64,000 bases of DNA, taken from Cheilinus undulatus (lineage: Eukaryota > Chordata > Actinopteri > Labriformes > Labridae). Location: contig NC_054873.1 of assembly GCF_018320785.1 (NCBI RefSeq), forward strand, positions 23,526,196-23,590,195, given 5' to 3'. Made by a program: the position numbers and the translations under genes. The notes under the pieces were generated by a model. The model was given only the letters and a program-made list of their open reading frames with translations. It did no database searches and had not been told where the DNA came from. Position 1 is the stretch's first letter. Every line of letters begins with the position of its first letter. Positions 27,673 to 39,301 of the stretch are shown here, in pieces.

Positions 27673-30599
27673 CTGAACAAGAAAGAAAAAAAACAAATTT
27701 GATCCCACTCTGTCCTCAATTGCACAAAAATACAGAGCTCTTCCTGGAGACACATGGCCTCGCTGAGGACAGGCCCCTCCTCTGCTTCAGTATCAGTCTC
27801 TACTGATAGAGACAGGCATGTCTAATCCAGGCACTGCTATATTTACTAAACTCACAGGGAGGGAGTGACGGAGAAACATCAAAACACTTGGCCACTAGAT
27901 TACACTACATGCTGAGTCAAAGTGCATTAGAAACAGACAGAGTGGCAGTAATGCGACATGAAGCCCACCAATCAGGGAAATTTGCTGCCCGTAACCCAAA
28001 AATGGAGTATAGTATAGTTAGGGAGCTCTTTACCTTGACCGTCTATTGAGGTGTCCATGATGCCATGTTTGACCTTCATGTGTCGGCTGAGGTTGCCCTT
28101 CAAGTTGAACTTGCTGGTGCAGTAAGGGCACTTGAAGGGCTTGCTGCCGGCATGGAGATGCATGTGACCGAGGAGGTTGTACATTCTGTTGAAAGACTTT
28201 CCGCACACCTGAGTGAAAAAGAGCACAAAAGTTCAATACCCCTCCCTGCTCTGCCACAATGGGGCCCAGTTCGTCTCCTCGCACGCATCGCTCACCTTGC
28301 ATTTGAAAGGCTTGACGGGCAGGTGGACAATCATGTGTGTTTTGAGGGTCTGTTTCTGGACAAAGGTCTTGAAGCAGACGTGGCACTGGAAAGGCCTCAC
28401 ACTGGCATGGATCAACATGTGTCTCTTCAGGTTGGCAGACAGGGTGAACTCTCTGGCACAGACATCACACTTGAATTCTTTCATACCCTTGAGGAACAAA
28501 AAGAGTTTGGGCCCTTTAATTAATTTGGCTAAATATATGGTTTAGAGGAAAATAGCTAATGAATCATGGGGAGCTTGTATGTGAGCATTTGCACTCTGGC
28601 TTTGGATCCAGTTCAAGTAGATTACATTAGTCACCCTGAGTGTTGAAAGACAGAGGGGTAAAAGTCCAACAGTGGAGAGAAGTTTCAACATTTTCTTAAC
28701 TTTATTTTAATAACTAACAAGAGCATATCTGAGGGCTAAGTTGTTTTTGTCCTTATAGAATAAAACAGATAATGTAATGAAGAGAAAAGACAGACAGTGA
28801 TTCATCAGACACAAAGGGAAGTAGCTCTGCAAACAACACAAAACACATGCAGGAGGGGGTTGAGCCACACAAAAATTCAAGGCCTTTGAAGGCTATGTTT
28901 ACAAAGAAACTGGTTTTGGAAAAAGGCTGTGGTGTAAGTGCAGTATATCCCCATTTTATATGAGGAATCATACATAGCACTGAGTTAGTGAATCTTAAAT
29001 ACCTCTTCTTATTTTCATATCAGGATAGTGATGTTTTTTATGATTTAAATTAAGTTTCAGTGATGCTGTGTAGACAGCTTTCTGAACACATAAACTGGTA
29101 GACAAAGCCACATCTTTGAGTTTCAGTACCTTAGGTGCGAGGGTTTGCGCTGCCAGTACCTTGTGAGTGAGAGCATGCTGCCGAAGGTGGTGGATCTGGA
29201 CAAACTCCATGCCGCACTCAGGGCAAACGTAAGGCCGTACATTCTGGTGCTTCATCAAGTGGTTCTGTAGCTGGCTGCGGTATGCAAAAGACTTGTGGCA
29301 CTCTGTACACTGGTATGTGGTTGGGCCCTGATGGCTGGTCAAGTGGCGCTTCAGGTGCGCGTACGTTGGAAACTCCAGACCGCACTGGGTGCAAACGTGG
29401 CACTGACCATTCTCGTGTTTATTCTCATGGGTCCTCAGCTCGCTAGGGTAGGCAAATCCTCGACCACAGAAGCGACAGCTGTAGGGTTTGACGTCCGAAT
29501 GCTGCAGCATGTGCCTCTTCAGGTGGCTGGTCTGCGTGAAGGCCTTCTCACAAACGGTGCACTTGTGAGGTCTGGTTCCCTGGTGGGTGAGCAGGTGAGT
29601 CTGGAGATGGCTCGGCTGCTTGAAGAGCTTTCCACAGTGTAGACATTCATGCGGCTTAATTCCATTATGGCCCAGAATATGGGTGACGAGGTTGTACTTG
29701 GACGTATATGACTTTTCACACATGCGGCACTTCCAGCGTTTGAGACCCTCTCCTACGTCTACGCAGTAAGACTCATCAATCTGAACGTTGATGTCCAGAC
29801 GGTCGATCTGCATTCGCCTGGCAAGGCCCTCTGGGTCTGACCACAGCATGGCCTGGCTGTTGTCCTCATACTCTCCAGGCAGGGCCATCTCAGAGGATTC
29901 ATAGGACACCTCATTTGACTCATAGTAGCGGTTCTCCAGAGGACTGCTGTTCTCCCCGCTGGTCTTGAGGTTCAGAGCCTCCTCCTCCTCTTCCTCCACC
30001 ACCAGCTCCTCTTCCTTCCTCTCTCCTTCTCTGCCAGTGTTTACTTCTTGTTCCTGTTCTGGCTGTCCATCTGTTTGCGGCCTGGATGTGTCTCGCACAC
30101 ATGAGGGACAGTTTCCACAGGCCTGCTCCTCTTTCAGGCAAGCTTGTTGAGTGACTGGATCCTCTGACTTGCTGTGAGATTTGTGAATGCAGGAAGGAGG
30201 AGTATCAGACTCCAGACGCTCACCTTTAACCTGAGCCTGTGGACTTGGTACTATGTGTGGGTGACCCTCCAGTTCACTGTCACTCCTGGGCCTCTTGGTT
30301 CTCCCACGAGGCCCAGGTCGCCTTCTCTCGCTGCAGTGGGGCTGTGGCTCCGGCTCTCCTGCTGGCTCAGCCAGATAGTCTCCATTTGCCCCTATTAGCT
30401 GGTCCGCATACTCGTACTCCATTGCCTCTTGTGGCGGAGGGTTGCACTCTCTGGGCTCACCTGTGTAAAAGCCATTAGGAGCTATGGTGGCCCCAAAGAT
30501 TTCATTCTGGGAGATGAGTCCAAGAACGGCAGCCTGAGCCAGAGATAGCACCACCACAGGCTCCGTCTGTGTGCCTACATCCATTTGGCCCTCAGTCAT
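27503..30599 (-). CDS. znf710: Zinc finger protein 710 (4 coding exons, 11 C2H2 fingers)
   Basis: A nuclear C2H2 zinc-finger protein, presumed to bind DNA and regulate transcription. Its target genes are not evident. Exons in gene order: 30599-29160, 28487-28296, 28208-28034 and 27672-27503. Total 1977 nt, 658 aa (human about 664). The N-terminus MTEGQMDVGTQTEPVVVLSL is the conserved start. A long acidic, low-complexity part with a Glu run (about residues 200-220) follows. Eleven fingers run from residue 291 to 592 at 28-residue spacing: seven in exon 1, two wholly in exon 2, one across the exon 2/3 junction and one in exon 3. The tail ends MEYYNTYGKGAGRFSTP. The start at 30599 is preferred over upstream in-frame codons because no ATG precedes it and it matches the known start. 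A splice acceptor at 30639 means at least one 5' non-coding exon lies further right. It is convergent with idh2. Confidence 0.97.
28034..28208 (-). CDS. znf710: znf710 coding exon 3 (rest of finger 10, finger 11)
   Basis: 58 codons plus one base: VCGKSFNRMYNLLGHMHLH, then CPYCTSKFNLKGNLSRHMKV and KHGIMDTSIDGQ. The acceptor is TTCACTCAG and the donor GTAAAG, phase 1. Confidence 0.96.
28296..28487 (-). CDS. znf710: znf710 coding exon 2 (fingers 8-9 and start of 10)
   Basis: 64 codons from GMKEFKCDVCAREFTLSANL to PFKCK. The acceptor is TTCCTCAAG and the donor GTGAGC, both phase 0. The next intron is only 87 bp. Confidence 0.96.
28488..29159 (-). other. znf710: znf710 intron between coding exons 1 and 2
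   Basis: A 672-bp intron. The exon 1 frame continues to a stop at 28997-28995, and an AATAAA on the - strand lies at 28706-28701. Retention with early polyadenylation would give a 534-residue, seven-finger form. This is possible but not shown. Confidence 0.6.
29160..30599 (-). CDS. znf710: znf710 coding exon 1 (fingers 1-7)
   Basis: 480 codons in phase 0. Fingers 1-7 start CRMCEKSYTSKYNL, CLHCGKLFKQPSHL, CTVCEKAFTQTSHL, CRFCGRGFAYPSEL, CTQCGLEFPTYAHL, CTECHKSFAYRSQL and CPECGMEFVQIHHL. The transcribed exon extends to 30638 (39 nt of 5' UTR after a TTCTTCTAG acceptor). The donor after LTHK is GTACTG, not a strong consensus, and the frame stays open for 54 more codons into the intron. Confidence 0.96.
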
Positions 30600-30638
30600 C
30601 TTGGGGTATGTCCGCACCAAGCGGCTACTCTCCTCCTC
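30600..30638 (-). promoter_or_regulatory. znf710: znf710 5' UTR part and splice acceptor
   Basis: Thirty-nine bases between the acceptor TTCTTCTAG and the ATG. The frame is open across them but has no ATG. The upstream exon or exons were not located. Confidence 0.7.
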
Positions 30639-31614
30639 CTAGAAGAATCACAAACAACACCAGTTTTAAAAATAGAACAGGAGGAAATAACAGATCTGTT
30701 TCTGTGTTTTTTGATAATTGTTCTGTATTTTCAAACCCTGTCTTACGAATGTTTCCTCATATAACCTTATTTCCCCAATGCCTCCTGATATTGGTAACCT
30801 TCCTACAAAGCTGCCCCGATATTAAAATCACACACATCTGAAATTTTCAGCTCGAGTGCTATGGTGACATCAAAAGCAGAGCAATTGTACTTTCCCAGGA
30901 CTCAAGGAGAGAATTAAGATTATGTTTTTCAGGGTAACTCTGTGAAAGCTGCATTTGGTCTACGCCTTGATTCCTTTTTCTCTGAATCCACAGAACAGTC
31001 GATTGAGAAGATAAGGCTGATATGTGTTAGCACCCCGCTTCCTTCCTTGACAGGCTGTAGAATAATAAAGCGCACAACAAGGGATGCAGGTCCAGCCAGG
31101 AAGTTGACTTCCGTGGACTGTCCTCAGCACTTCCTGTGGGGTCCCGGGGCAGCCTGACTGACCAAAGTCAGCTCATCCCTAGCTGTATCTGTCCCATTCA
31201 TGAGTCTCAGCCCTACACTCCCTCTAACTGACTGTATAATGCCTGCCACACCAGCTTCCTTAACAAGATGATATATGCCACCAGGCACACTCATATCCAT
31301 AACAGACATTCGACTGAGCTCATTCTGTATTCCAGACCGATGCATGAGATTCACGAATGTAATTGCACAGTTCGGAAGTGTTGCACAGCCACATGTATAT
31401 GTTTACCTGTAAAAGCTGCGCATTAAAACTAACTCAGGTTCAACAAAACTGGCTCTTTGGTGTCGGGGCAGCTCAAATTGTTGGCTGCTGGTTATTTCTC
31501 AGCAAGTATCTGACTGGAAGGAAAATGTATATAGGGAAGCTCTGACCCCTAGTTTCCTGTCAAACTAGTCTTCAGTATGAGAGCAAGAGCTGCTTCCTTT
31601 CCTGACAATACTGA
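30639..31614 (-). other. znf710: Region upstream of znf710 coding exons, probable intron
   Basis: It begins with the acceptor of the first coding exon on the - strand. No recognisable 5' exon, transposon or RNA gene was seen. Confidence 0.5.
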
Positions 31615-32225
31615 GAGAAAAGAAAAGAAGGGATGGAGAAAAAGGAAGAGGAGATAGTGCTGGAATAAAGGTGTGTGAGCATTGTGTGTTTGTGAGTGTG
31701 TTGGAAGAGGGGAGTAGACCTGGATGCCCTGATAACCACGTCATTTATAATTACTGCTTTTAAAGTAGTCAGACAGAGACAGACTGTGTGTTTGTGAGAA
31801 AGAAAAGGAAAGAGACTGGGTGTGTGTATGTGTGCAAGTGAGAGAAAAGAGAGTGAGGGAGGTATGGAGAGAAGGAGAAAGAGCTGTGGGCGGGGGAGGA
31901 GTGGAGGGAGGGAGGGAGGGAGACGGAGACAGAAATGAGATGGAGGGGCTGAAAGATAAAGAAAGAGGGGAGGAGAGGGAGGGGAGGAAAGGGGAAGGAG
32001 AGATTGAGTGAGCATGTGAGAGGAGGGAAGAGAGAAAGGAAAAGGAGAGGGAGGGGTGTGCAGGAGGGGGGGTGAAGAGAGACAGAAAGACAGAGTGAGT
32101 GAGTGAAAGAGGGGAAGGAGGGAGGTGGGGGGCGGGAGAGAGAAGAAAAAGCACAGCAAAATGAAAGGCTGACAAAATGAAAGAGAAAAAGACAAATGAC
32201 AAGGAGACAGAGAGAGGTAGGGTAG
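31615..32225. repeat. Polypurine (GA/GGA-rich) tract A
   Basis: About 600 bp with strong purine bias on the + strand and runs such as GGAGGGAGGGAGGGAGAC. All long frames here are low-complexity artefacts. Confidence 0.85.
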
Positions 32226-32659
32226 TAATTGCAAGAGTCCGTACTTTCACATTTAAAGTTGCATCTGAAAGACACCTAAGGACAAACAATTAGAGCAGCA
32301 GCAGAAAAAATAAATGTGCGGCAGAGATAGAAACACAACTCTTATCTTTTAGAAAAGCTGTCCCCCACTGCATATGAATGTGAAAAGTAATCTCACTTCC
32401 CCTCACACAAACGGGAGTGTAAACACCTTCACTAACAAACTGCAAACAAGTCACCGCAAACACCCCGTAGTTCGTAGCAGCAAATCATCCCTCTCCATCT
32501 TTAGCTTACAAACTCACCACATTGTTCCTGGAGTGATGTTTGAGGTGTTTCAGGGATCTCATCCTTCAGGAGAAATGAGTGGAGTAAAAAAATCCACCTC
32601 CTATTTATATCTGTGGGAGAGTGGGGCGGTCCCACGGCTCATCCTCCTCCTACTGTTGC

Positions 32660-32830
32660 TGTTATCAGAACTGACTGTGCCTGCCCCCCCCCCCCTTCCC
32701 CCTCCCTCTCCACCAGCCCTCCACCCCAGCATCACCCCATTTCTTTCTCTTCCTCCCACCCTCTCCTCCTTCCCATCTCACTTCTCTTTCTCTCCTCTTT
32801 TCTCTTACAAACACATACACACATCTTATC
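32660..32830. repeat. Polypyrimidine tract B
   Basis: CT/CCCTC-rich on the + strand, including about a dozen consecutive C at 32684-32695. Its strand bias is opposite to the neighbouring tracts A and C. Confidence 0.8.
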
Positions 32831-33264
32831 TCCCTTTCTCACTACATACAATTCAGCATGACCCTTCAACACACATTTCTCTTTAAGGCGCGCAAGCTCT
32901 ATCTTCTCTTGATCACACTTTATACTTTGCATTTCCTTTTTATATGAGCGTGTGTGCACAGCACAATTATAAGAATGCAATATGTACTTTAGTCTGCCTG
33001 TGCAGGTAGAAATATGAGGATCTAACAGCACAAACAAGCATGTTGACATATATGTATCTATATATGTATGTATATAGACTTTCACAACACTCAGAAAGAC
33101 TATGGGTGGAGGTGCATCTGTCAGAAGCAAAACATCAGACAGATAATGTCTGAGAAAAGCTCAAATTTTAACTTTCCAGAGACTGTGTAGTTTGCTGCTA
33201 TTATTTCTTGATTCAAACTAATTAACTATTGAGACAGCCTGAAGTATAGTGTCTGAGAAATTCA

Positions 33265-33965
33265 CAAAAAATGAGTGACAAAAGAAAAGAGAAGGAGAAA
33301 AAAGGAGAGAAAAGCAGTTAGGAGAGAGGGAGGGAGGGAGACAGACGTGGGGGAGAAAGAATAAGGAAGAAAGAAGCATAGGGAGGGGGAGTGAAGCTGA
33401 GTGGAGGAAGAGGAGGGGGGTGAGAGAGACAGAAAGAAAAAGGGAAAGAGGAAAGAGAGCGGGGTGGGGAGGGAAGAAGAGAATGCAGCAAAAAAAAGGA
33501 GGAAGAAGGGAAAGGAGAGACGGGGAGGGAGGGTTGGGGAGGTGGGCATAAGAAAGGATGTGGCAAAAGAAAGAGAAAGACAGAATAAAAGAGAGAGAAA
33601 AGAAAGACGGGGGAGTGGTGGTGAGGGGGGGCAGGGGATGGGAAGAGAGATAGAAGGAGGTTTGAAAGAAAACGCAGTGAAAGAGAAGAGCGTGGGGGGG
33701 TGGAGGGAGGAGGTGGGTGTGCTGGAGGAAAGAAGGAGAGAGAAAGAGAGAGAAGAAAAAGGGGGGATGGTGGAGTGTGAAAATAAAAAAGAAGAGTCCA
33801 TCAGCAAGAGAAAAGAGAAAAGGAGGGGGGGGCGTAGAATGAAGGAAAGGAGGAGGTGGTGGTGGTGGAGGGGGGGGATGTGTGGTGAGAGCAAAGGGAA
33901 TGGAGAGAGGAAAGGAGATAGAGAGACGGAGAGAGTGAAGAAAAGGAAAAACAGCAAGGGAAGAC
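33265..33965. repeat. Polypurine tract C (largest)
   Basis: About 700 bp of nearly continuous A/G on the + strand with embedded GGTGGTGGTGG and GGGGGGG runs. It opens long false frames on both strands. Confidence 0.88.
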
Positions 33966-34304
33966 ATTAACTATTGAACTTCCAGATTTCTTTCAGGCTG
34001 TGTTGAGAAACAGTGCGGCAGAGTACCTGCGGGCTAAGTACAGGTTGTGTGTTTAAGTACTCGGCACTGAAGATGATCCTGATAATTAGACAGGTATTCT
34101 ATTATATCACAGACTACCTCACCTTTTAACAAGTTTTTTAAAAAAGTTCATCAGAGACATGTATGTAAAGAGAGGGACAAACACTATGTGGACACATGCC
34201 AGTTGTGAGTGTAAGGCTGAAGACTGTGCATAAACATTTCCTACTAAATAACAGGAAAGGGCAAACCTTGAAAACCTTGATCAATCATCAGCGGCTGGGA
34301 GTGC
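33966..34304. other. Non-repetitive spacer
   Basis: Ordinary AT-rich sequence between two polypurine tracts. No feature was seen. Confidence 0.4.
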
Positions 34305-34555
34305 TGCGAGAATGAGAAAGATACAGAGAAAGGGGAGCAGGGGGGTGCGGGTGGTGGTGGAGGTGGGGGGGAGATAGGGAATGAGAGTGAGCGCGAGGGA
34401 GGAAGGGAGGGAGGGAGGTGAGGAGGGGGGTAGAGAAAGAGAAAGAGATTGAGTGAGGGGGAGAGATAGCAGGAAGTGGAGGGGAGAGAATGGGAGAGAA
34501 AATAGAAGGAGAGCAAGGGAAGAAACAAAGAGATAAGAGGCTGAAAGACAAAGAA
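34305..34555. repeat. Polypurine tract D
   Basis: About 250 bp of GA/GGA-rich sequence on the + strand, including GGAGGAAGGGAGGGAGGGAG-like text. Confidence 0.8.
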
Positions 34556-35430
34556 ACCACATGGAAGAAACAACAAGGGACACGTACATAAAACAACACA
34601 GAACTAGCCTATGGGGAAAATGAAAAAGACACAGACAACAAAAGTTTGGGGAAGAAATACACTGGCTCCTTTCCAGGGCCTGAATCTTCGTAACAGCAAA
34701 AACCTGCTCGCCTGTCCATTTACTTTGGGTACATTTGTGCGTGTAGGGCGATGGAAAACTAATAGTGGAGAAAGCTACGGTGGATAATAGGCGTAAAATT
34801 TCATTCACTTCTTAGATTATACAGGTTTTCTATGCGCATATGAGGCAGAGAAAGGAGAGGGAAATAAGCCGTTGCCCTGCTCTCAAGAGTACTAACCCTC
34901 AACTGGGATTTCTTTTTTTTTTTTTTTTTTTTTAGCGTGTGCACATTTGTCTGATGTCTGAGATCAGGGACAAGCACACACACATTTGACACCAGCATGC
35001 TTTCAGTTCCCCACAGCAGCCCTGAAACAACGCACTTCTGACACGGGTGTCCGTATGACTTACTAACTGTGTTTCTACCACTGACTTCTTCTTGTCCATT
35101 TCCTTAACCCCCCCCCCCGCCCTCCGGCCTGCTTTTCTGGTCTCTCTGTTTTAACTATAGGAGGACAAACTATGTAGTGCATTGTCACATCCTTTCTGTG
35201 ATATAGGTCAAAGTTATAACTTCTTTTTTTTCCAACAGGAGGAAGAGAGCAAGTCAGAGAGATAGAGAGTGAGGGGGAGCAAGGGAGAGGGGGGCAGATT
35301 CAGATATCAGCTGTCTGTTTTACCCCTGAGAAAAGCTCAATGAATCATAAAACTGCAGCCGACTCATTGATGACAGCTCTCTTTACTTTCTTTCTTTGGG
35401 TTAAAATGAAAAAAGTGAGCGCAATAGGAC
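34556..35430. other. Unannotated stretch with poly(T)
   Basis: A T run of 21 is at 34913-34933 and a C run near 35110. No gene was recognised. Confidence 0.45.
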
Positions 35431-35490
35431 GTCAAAAGATACAAATTTTAATCATGATTAATCTCATAATTTCTGTAGTTAATTGCGATT
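35430..35490. mobile_element. hAT-end-like fragment (ATTAATC repeats)
   Basis: ATCATGATTAATC and GCGATTAATC occur here. These are typical subterminal repeats of hAT elements and are also seen in the hAT at 38071-39301. Only a fragment remains. Confidence 0.4.
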
Positions 35491-35639
35491 AATCCCATCT
35501 TTTTATTGCATTTAAAATTCCAGTGTTTTGTGTCATTTCTGATTTTTCTAATTCAATCAGTAGAGACTTGATATGAGTTTATCAATGTTTAATTTTATAA
35601 GTATAAGTAAGCGAAATGTCTTTGTTGAATAGACTCTTA

Positions 35640-36030
35640 ATGAACTTGAAGGGTTAGTGAGGCCAACAGCAGGATAGGATACCCCCTATGGAGTTTCGTG
35701 GTGATGATGTTGGGAGTAGGTCAAGATGCAAAGTGGACTTCTGAGATGACTTAGAAGTGGAAATGAAGGGAAGCAGGACACCAATGCAGTGGCTTGGAGG
35801 AGCAATGAAGGGATGCAGGATGGCACAAAGGAGCTGGACACTGATGAAGTGGCTTGGAGGTAGCTGGGGTGGAGGGATGAAGGGATGCAGTGTGCACATA
35901 GAAGCTGGACATGGTCTCTGATGAGACGCTTTGAGGAGCAATGAAGAGATGTAGGATGGCACAAAAGAGCCGGACCTGAATGTCGATGGGAGTGATGGAG
36001 GCAGCTGAGGTGGAGAAGGGTTGCAGAAGT
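35640..36030. repeat. Dimeric minisatellite (two alternating unit types)
   Basis: Two related units alternate. Type 1 is GGAGCAATGAAGGGATG...GGATGGCACAAAGGAGC. Type 2 is GGTAGCTGGGGTGGAGGGATG...GCAG. The order from about 35770 is 1-2-1'-2', a higher-order period of roughly 130 bp with moderate divergence. The - strand frame over it (35654-36037) is probably just a by-product. Confidence 0.65.
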
Positions 36031-36269
36031 TGCACAATAACAGATTGACTGTGGTGGAGAGGAGAACAGATTTTTAAAAATGGAAGCATAATCAAGATGT
36101 GATCGAGAGTTTGTTGCAGACAGGGATTGGCTCAGAATTTAATACAAGCTGACTAACAGAGCAGGAAGATGGAAGCATGTAAGTGATAATTAATGAACGA
36201 TTCCTTTTTGAACTTATGCTAAGCTTCATTTGACTTGAGACCTGTTTTTATAGTTAGATCAATGATTCT

Positions 36270-36410
36270 TTTTTTGGGGGGGGGCTTTATTTTGATAGGA
36301 CAGTTGAAGAGAGAAAGGAAATATGGGGAGAGAGAGTGGGTGGAAGACATGCACCAAACAGCACCAAAATCAGGGAATCAACCCCCCAACCAGTGCAGGA
36401 CTGATTTTAC
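36270..36410. mobile_element. Common teleost interspersed repeat fragment
   Basis: The text TTTGATAGGACAGTTGAAGA...GGTGGAAGACATGCA...AATCAACCCCC matches a repeat seen widely in fish genomes. Assignment is from memory, and its family is uncertain. Confidence 0.45.
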
Positions 36411-37378
36411 TTTAGCTTCTTTATATGTTGTGGTGCCACCAGATGTAATCCTGTACACAATATGTACAATTTGTCACCAGCATATATTTTTAATGAAACT
36501 CAAACCGTAACAACAGCGGATCATGTGTTCAATGGATTTATTCTTTCGAATTCCTTTCCCTTTTCTGTCCCTGAGTTGCAGTCTGCATCCATTCACAAAC
36601 GTCACAACATTTAAAGGCGTATGATTGGTGCAACATAACTTGTAGTAGCAACAGGTCAGAGGTTATTTTCATGAAACATTTCTGGCACTGAGCTGTTTAT
36701 GGGGGGAAAAGAAAGTAAATGAGAAGCTTTAATCCACTCTCCATTACATAAAAGAGGAACATAACACTTTAATGCAGAGACTGCAGGTGTGGATGTTTAA
36801 CCTTGGAAACAGCAGAATAGCCTGCTAATACAACTGCCAACAGTGACACCTGCCAGGTCATGAGATTTTCTCCAGAAACTGTGTTTGAAGTTTTTTTTGT
36901 TTTTTGGTGATGCCTATATCCAGTACTAAGCTCTCCTTTGGCCGGTTATCTTGTTTAAACAAGTCTAAGGAGTTTTAAGACTTATCCAGAACGGGAAGAC
37001 GACCAAACCACCTCTTTAAGGTAGGAAAGCAGTTTCATTTCATCATTCTGTATCCTCACCTGGCTTGTTATTGTTAGTAGTAGCACTTAATTTTCATCTA
37101 CCTGATGCAGTTTTATTCTTGCTTAATCTTCCGTTTGCTTTTCTTAAAATTATGTTGCCAAATGCTTTTACTTGATGTTCCTCTAAAATAGCTTTGACAC
37201 AGGCCCAGTATAATGCTTATAATGCTGCCTGTTGTTTATAATGTCAGTTGTTTAGCTACGTGGTTTGAGTTTTGGTGCGGTACATGCAGGATTAAGGCTT
37301 GGTTATGCTTTCCACGTTGATATCTGCGCGAACTGACACAGAAATGTCTGGTGTATTTATACCTAGCGCTGGTTTCCT
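36411..37378. other. No recognised feature
   Basis: AT-rich DNA with short frames only. Confidence 0.45.
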
Positions 37379-37380
37379 CA

Positions 37381-37770
37381 AACCTTGCAAAGCAGATGGA
37401 TATGCCCATTTCCGTGTTTCTTACTGGCAAATCCATCTTGCAAAGCTCCCATCTGAACCGTTTGGGCCCAGTTAGAAAGTGACAGGACCAATCAACGTTG
37501 AGGGGAAGAACTTTTGGGTGCAGCAGATCTGTGACGTATGCAAGCAGTGAGAAAGGCCGGTGCAGTTATGGCGGAAGAGATAAGCCTGGATGCTGCAGTT
37601 TTGTCAGAACTTGACAACATTTCTTTGTTTAAAGAAAAAAAAAGAACAACACTGAATTGTTTTCTTTTCAAAATGACACAAGTCGTGTACTGACATGTCT
37701 TGACATGTTTTGATGTCTGGCGCGTCCACGGCTGTAAAAAATTTTGGAGACAGTGTGGCTAGGCAAAAAT
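37381..37770 (+). mobile_element. Second copy of the non-autonomous element (5' part)
   Basis: It matches the 12635-13212 element from its left end (AACCTTGCAAAGCAG) through the small ORF and about 80 bp beyond. The right terminus was not found, so this copy is 3'-truncated or too diverged to see. Confidence 0.65.
37568..37693 (+). CDS. Small ORF in the second element copy (41 aa)
   Basis: It reads MAEEISLDAAVLSELDNISL and ends in QVVY and TGA at the same place as the ORF at 12822-12956. Compared with that copy it lacks three codons, an in-frame loss, and has no internal stop. Function is unknown. See the note on helicase-like text for the other copy. Confidence 0.28.
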   Translation: MAEEISLDAAVLSELDNISLFKEKKRTTLNCFLFKMTQVVY

Positions 37771-38070
37771 TTTCCACGTGAAGGGTCTTGTCTGAAAATT
37801 TTATGTCATACTTGATTTGGGACACTCGCTACTCTGTGGATGCATCAAGCAGAAAGCAGACTTTACTCTCTCTCTCTTGCGTGCATGCTTTGTGACATGT
37901 GAACATATAGGTGTCATTTACGTGCTTGAATGTTTATTGGGCATCTGCTCAACCAACTGGGTTAGACAAGAGCCCGGTAGATCAAAAATTTAACATGAAC
38001 TTAACCATGGGAAAAGGAATTTGTTATGGACTGAAAATATTTGATAGCGTAAGTGCAGATGACTTTCTAC

Positions 38071-39301
38071 TAGGCCTGTTAACATAAACGCTCGTGATTG
38101 ATCTGGAAAGCTTAACGTGTTAAAAAATAATAATAACGCAATTGAATCATATGATTAGACCATATGTTTGACCACAACTTACTCCCGTAGTCCTCCTGTA
38201 CAGATGTTTACATTCCTGGGGAGAAAAGGTTAAAGGCGGGTCAAACACAGCCAGCAGTTTTGAGTGGGGAGACAGACCCAGGTCTGCTTCACGGCAAATT
38301 TTGATTTTAAAAGCTGCCTAATGGAAGTCTGGATGAAACAAAAGTTGTGTGTACGTACTGTGGTGATGAACTGTCTTTACACCAAAGCACGAGTCTGAAG
38401 TACCACCTCCGGGCAAAACGCATCTTTGCTACTTTTAGAAACGACACTAACAACAACACGGGATCAAGCCATGATAGTTAATGTTGCTAATGTTAGCTAA
38501 GATGCTAAGAACAACACGGGATCAAGCCATAACGTCAAGCTACATCAGCACAGTCCAGCAGACCCAGATTTGTCCCCTAAACGACAAAATCTAAGCTAAC
38601 TAATGCGATCACTAATGGGTCGCCAGAGATTGCAGACCATCAACATCGTTGACGACAAGGGGCTTCAAGACATCATCCGGGTCGCTCTGGATGACTCGTA
38701 CCACAGAACACCTACGAGAACTACTGTCACAAGAATCCATGAACTGAATGATGGCTAAAAAGGCAATTAAAGAGGAGCAGCTGGCCCGGGCTACATTTAT
38801 TACACTGACAAGAGACCACTGGACATCAGTCAACAACTTCAGCTACCTCGGAATAACAGCACACCTGATCATTCACTTTACAGCATACAGTATTTAGTAC
38901 CTGATGTGTTTGTCTTCTGGGCTGGTTTGCAGTTTATAAATATTATTGCTCAGGGAATTAAGACACTCTGATTTAGGAACCACAAATAGGTTTAAAAGTA
39001 GTTTGTTTAATATTCTTAATTTAAACACCATACTTGTACTAGTTTATCTCAATGCTAAATGGTATTATTTTAAGTGTTAATTTATAGATAAAAATAATAA
39101 GAATCATAAAAATACATTTTTTAGTAAATAGCGCTTTCAAATAGCTGTAAAGTTAAAAAAATGAAAATAAACACTTGATAATAAGAATGTTTAAAAATCT
39201 TAAAATTACTAAAACTAAAGAAATGCTGTGATTAATCATGATTAATCACAACATAGTGATGTGATTAACTTGATTAGTTTTTTAATCAGTTAACAGCACT
39301 A
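38071..39301 (+). mobile_element. Degraded hAT element with ZBED-like transposase remnant
   Basis: The left end TAGGCCTGTTAAC and right end GTTAACAGCACTA are imperfect inverted repeats. Flanking CTTTCTAC/CTTTTACT may be an eroded 8-bp target duplication. Subterminal ATTAATC repeats are present on the right (39230-39290). The inside shows a BED-finger (CTYCGDELSLHQSTSLKYHL), INIVDDKGLQDIIR-like text, and near 38776-38880 TRDHWTSVNN...YLGITAHLI, which carries the first catalytic Asp region of hAT transposases. Stops and frameshifts interrupt it, and the C-terminal domain is lost. Confidence 0.78.

Noticed and set aside
28065..28523. 152-codon frame on the + strand
   Set aside because: It is the antisense of znf710 exons 2 and 3 and the short intron between them.
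29295..29642. 115-codon frame on the + strand over the finger exon
   Set aside because: It is the antisense of the znf710 zinc-finger coding region.
30600..30620. znf710 start seven codons further upstream
   Set aside because: The codon is TTG, not ATG, and the family starts at the ATG at 30599; the upstream part is open only by chance.
31572..34808. Many long Ser/Pro/Leu- or Arg/Glu-rich frames on both strands
   Set aside because: They are low-complexity translations of polypurine/polypyrimidine tracts, with several overlapping frames open at once.
35654..36037. 127-codon frame on the - strand
   Set aside because: It translates the minisatellite; overlapping frames are also open and no family is recognised.
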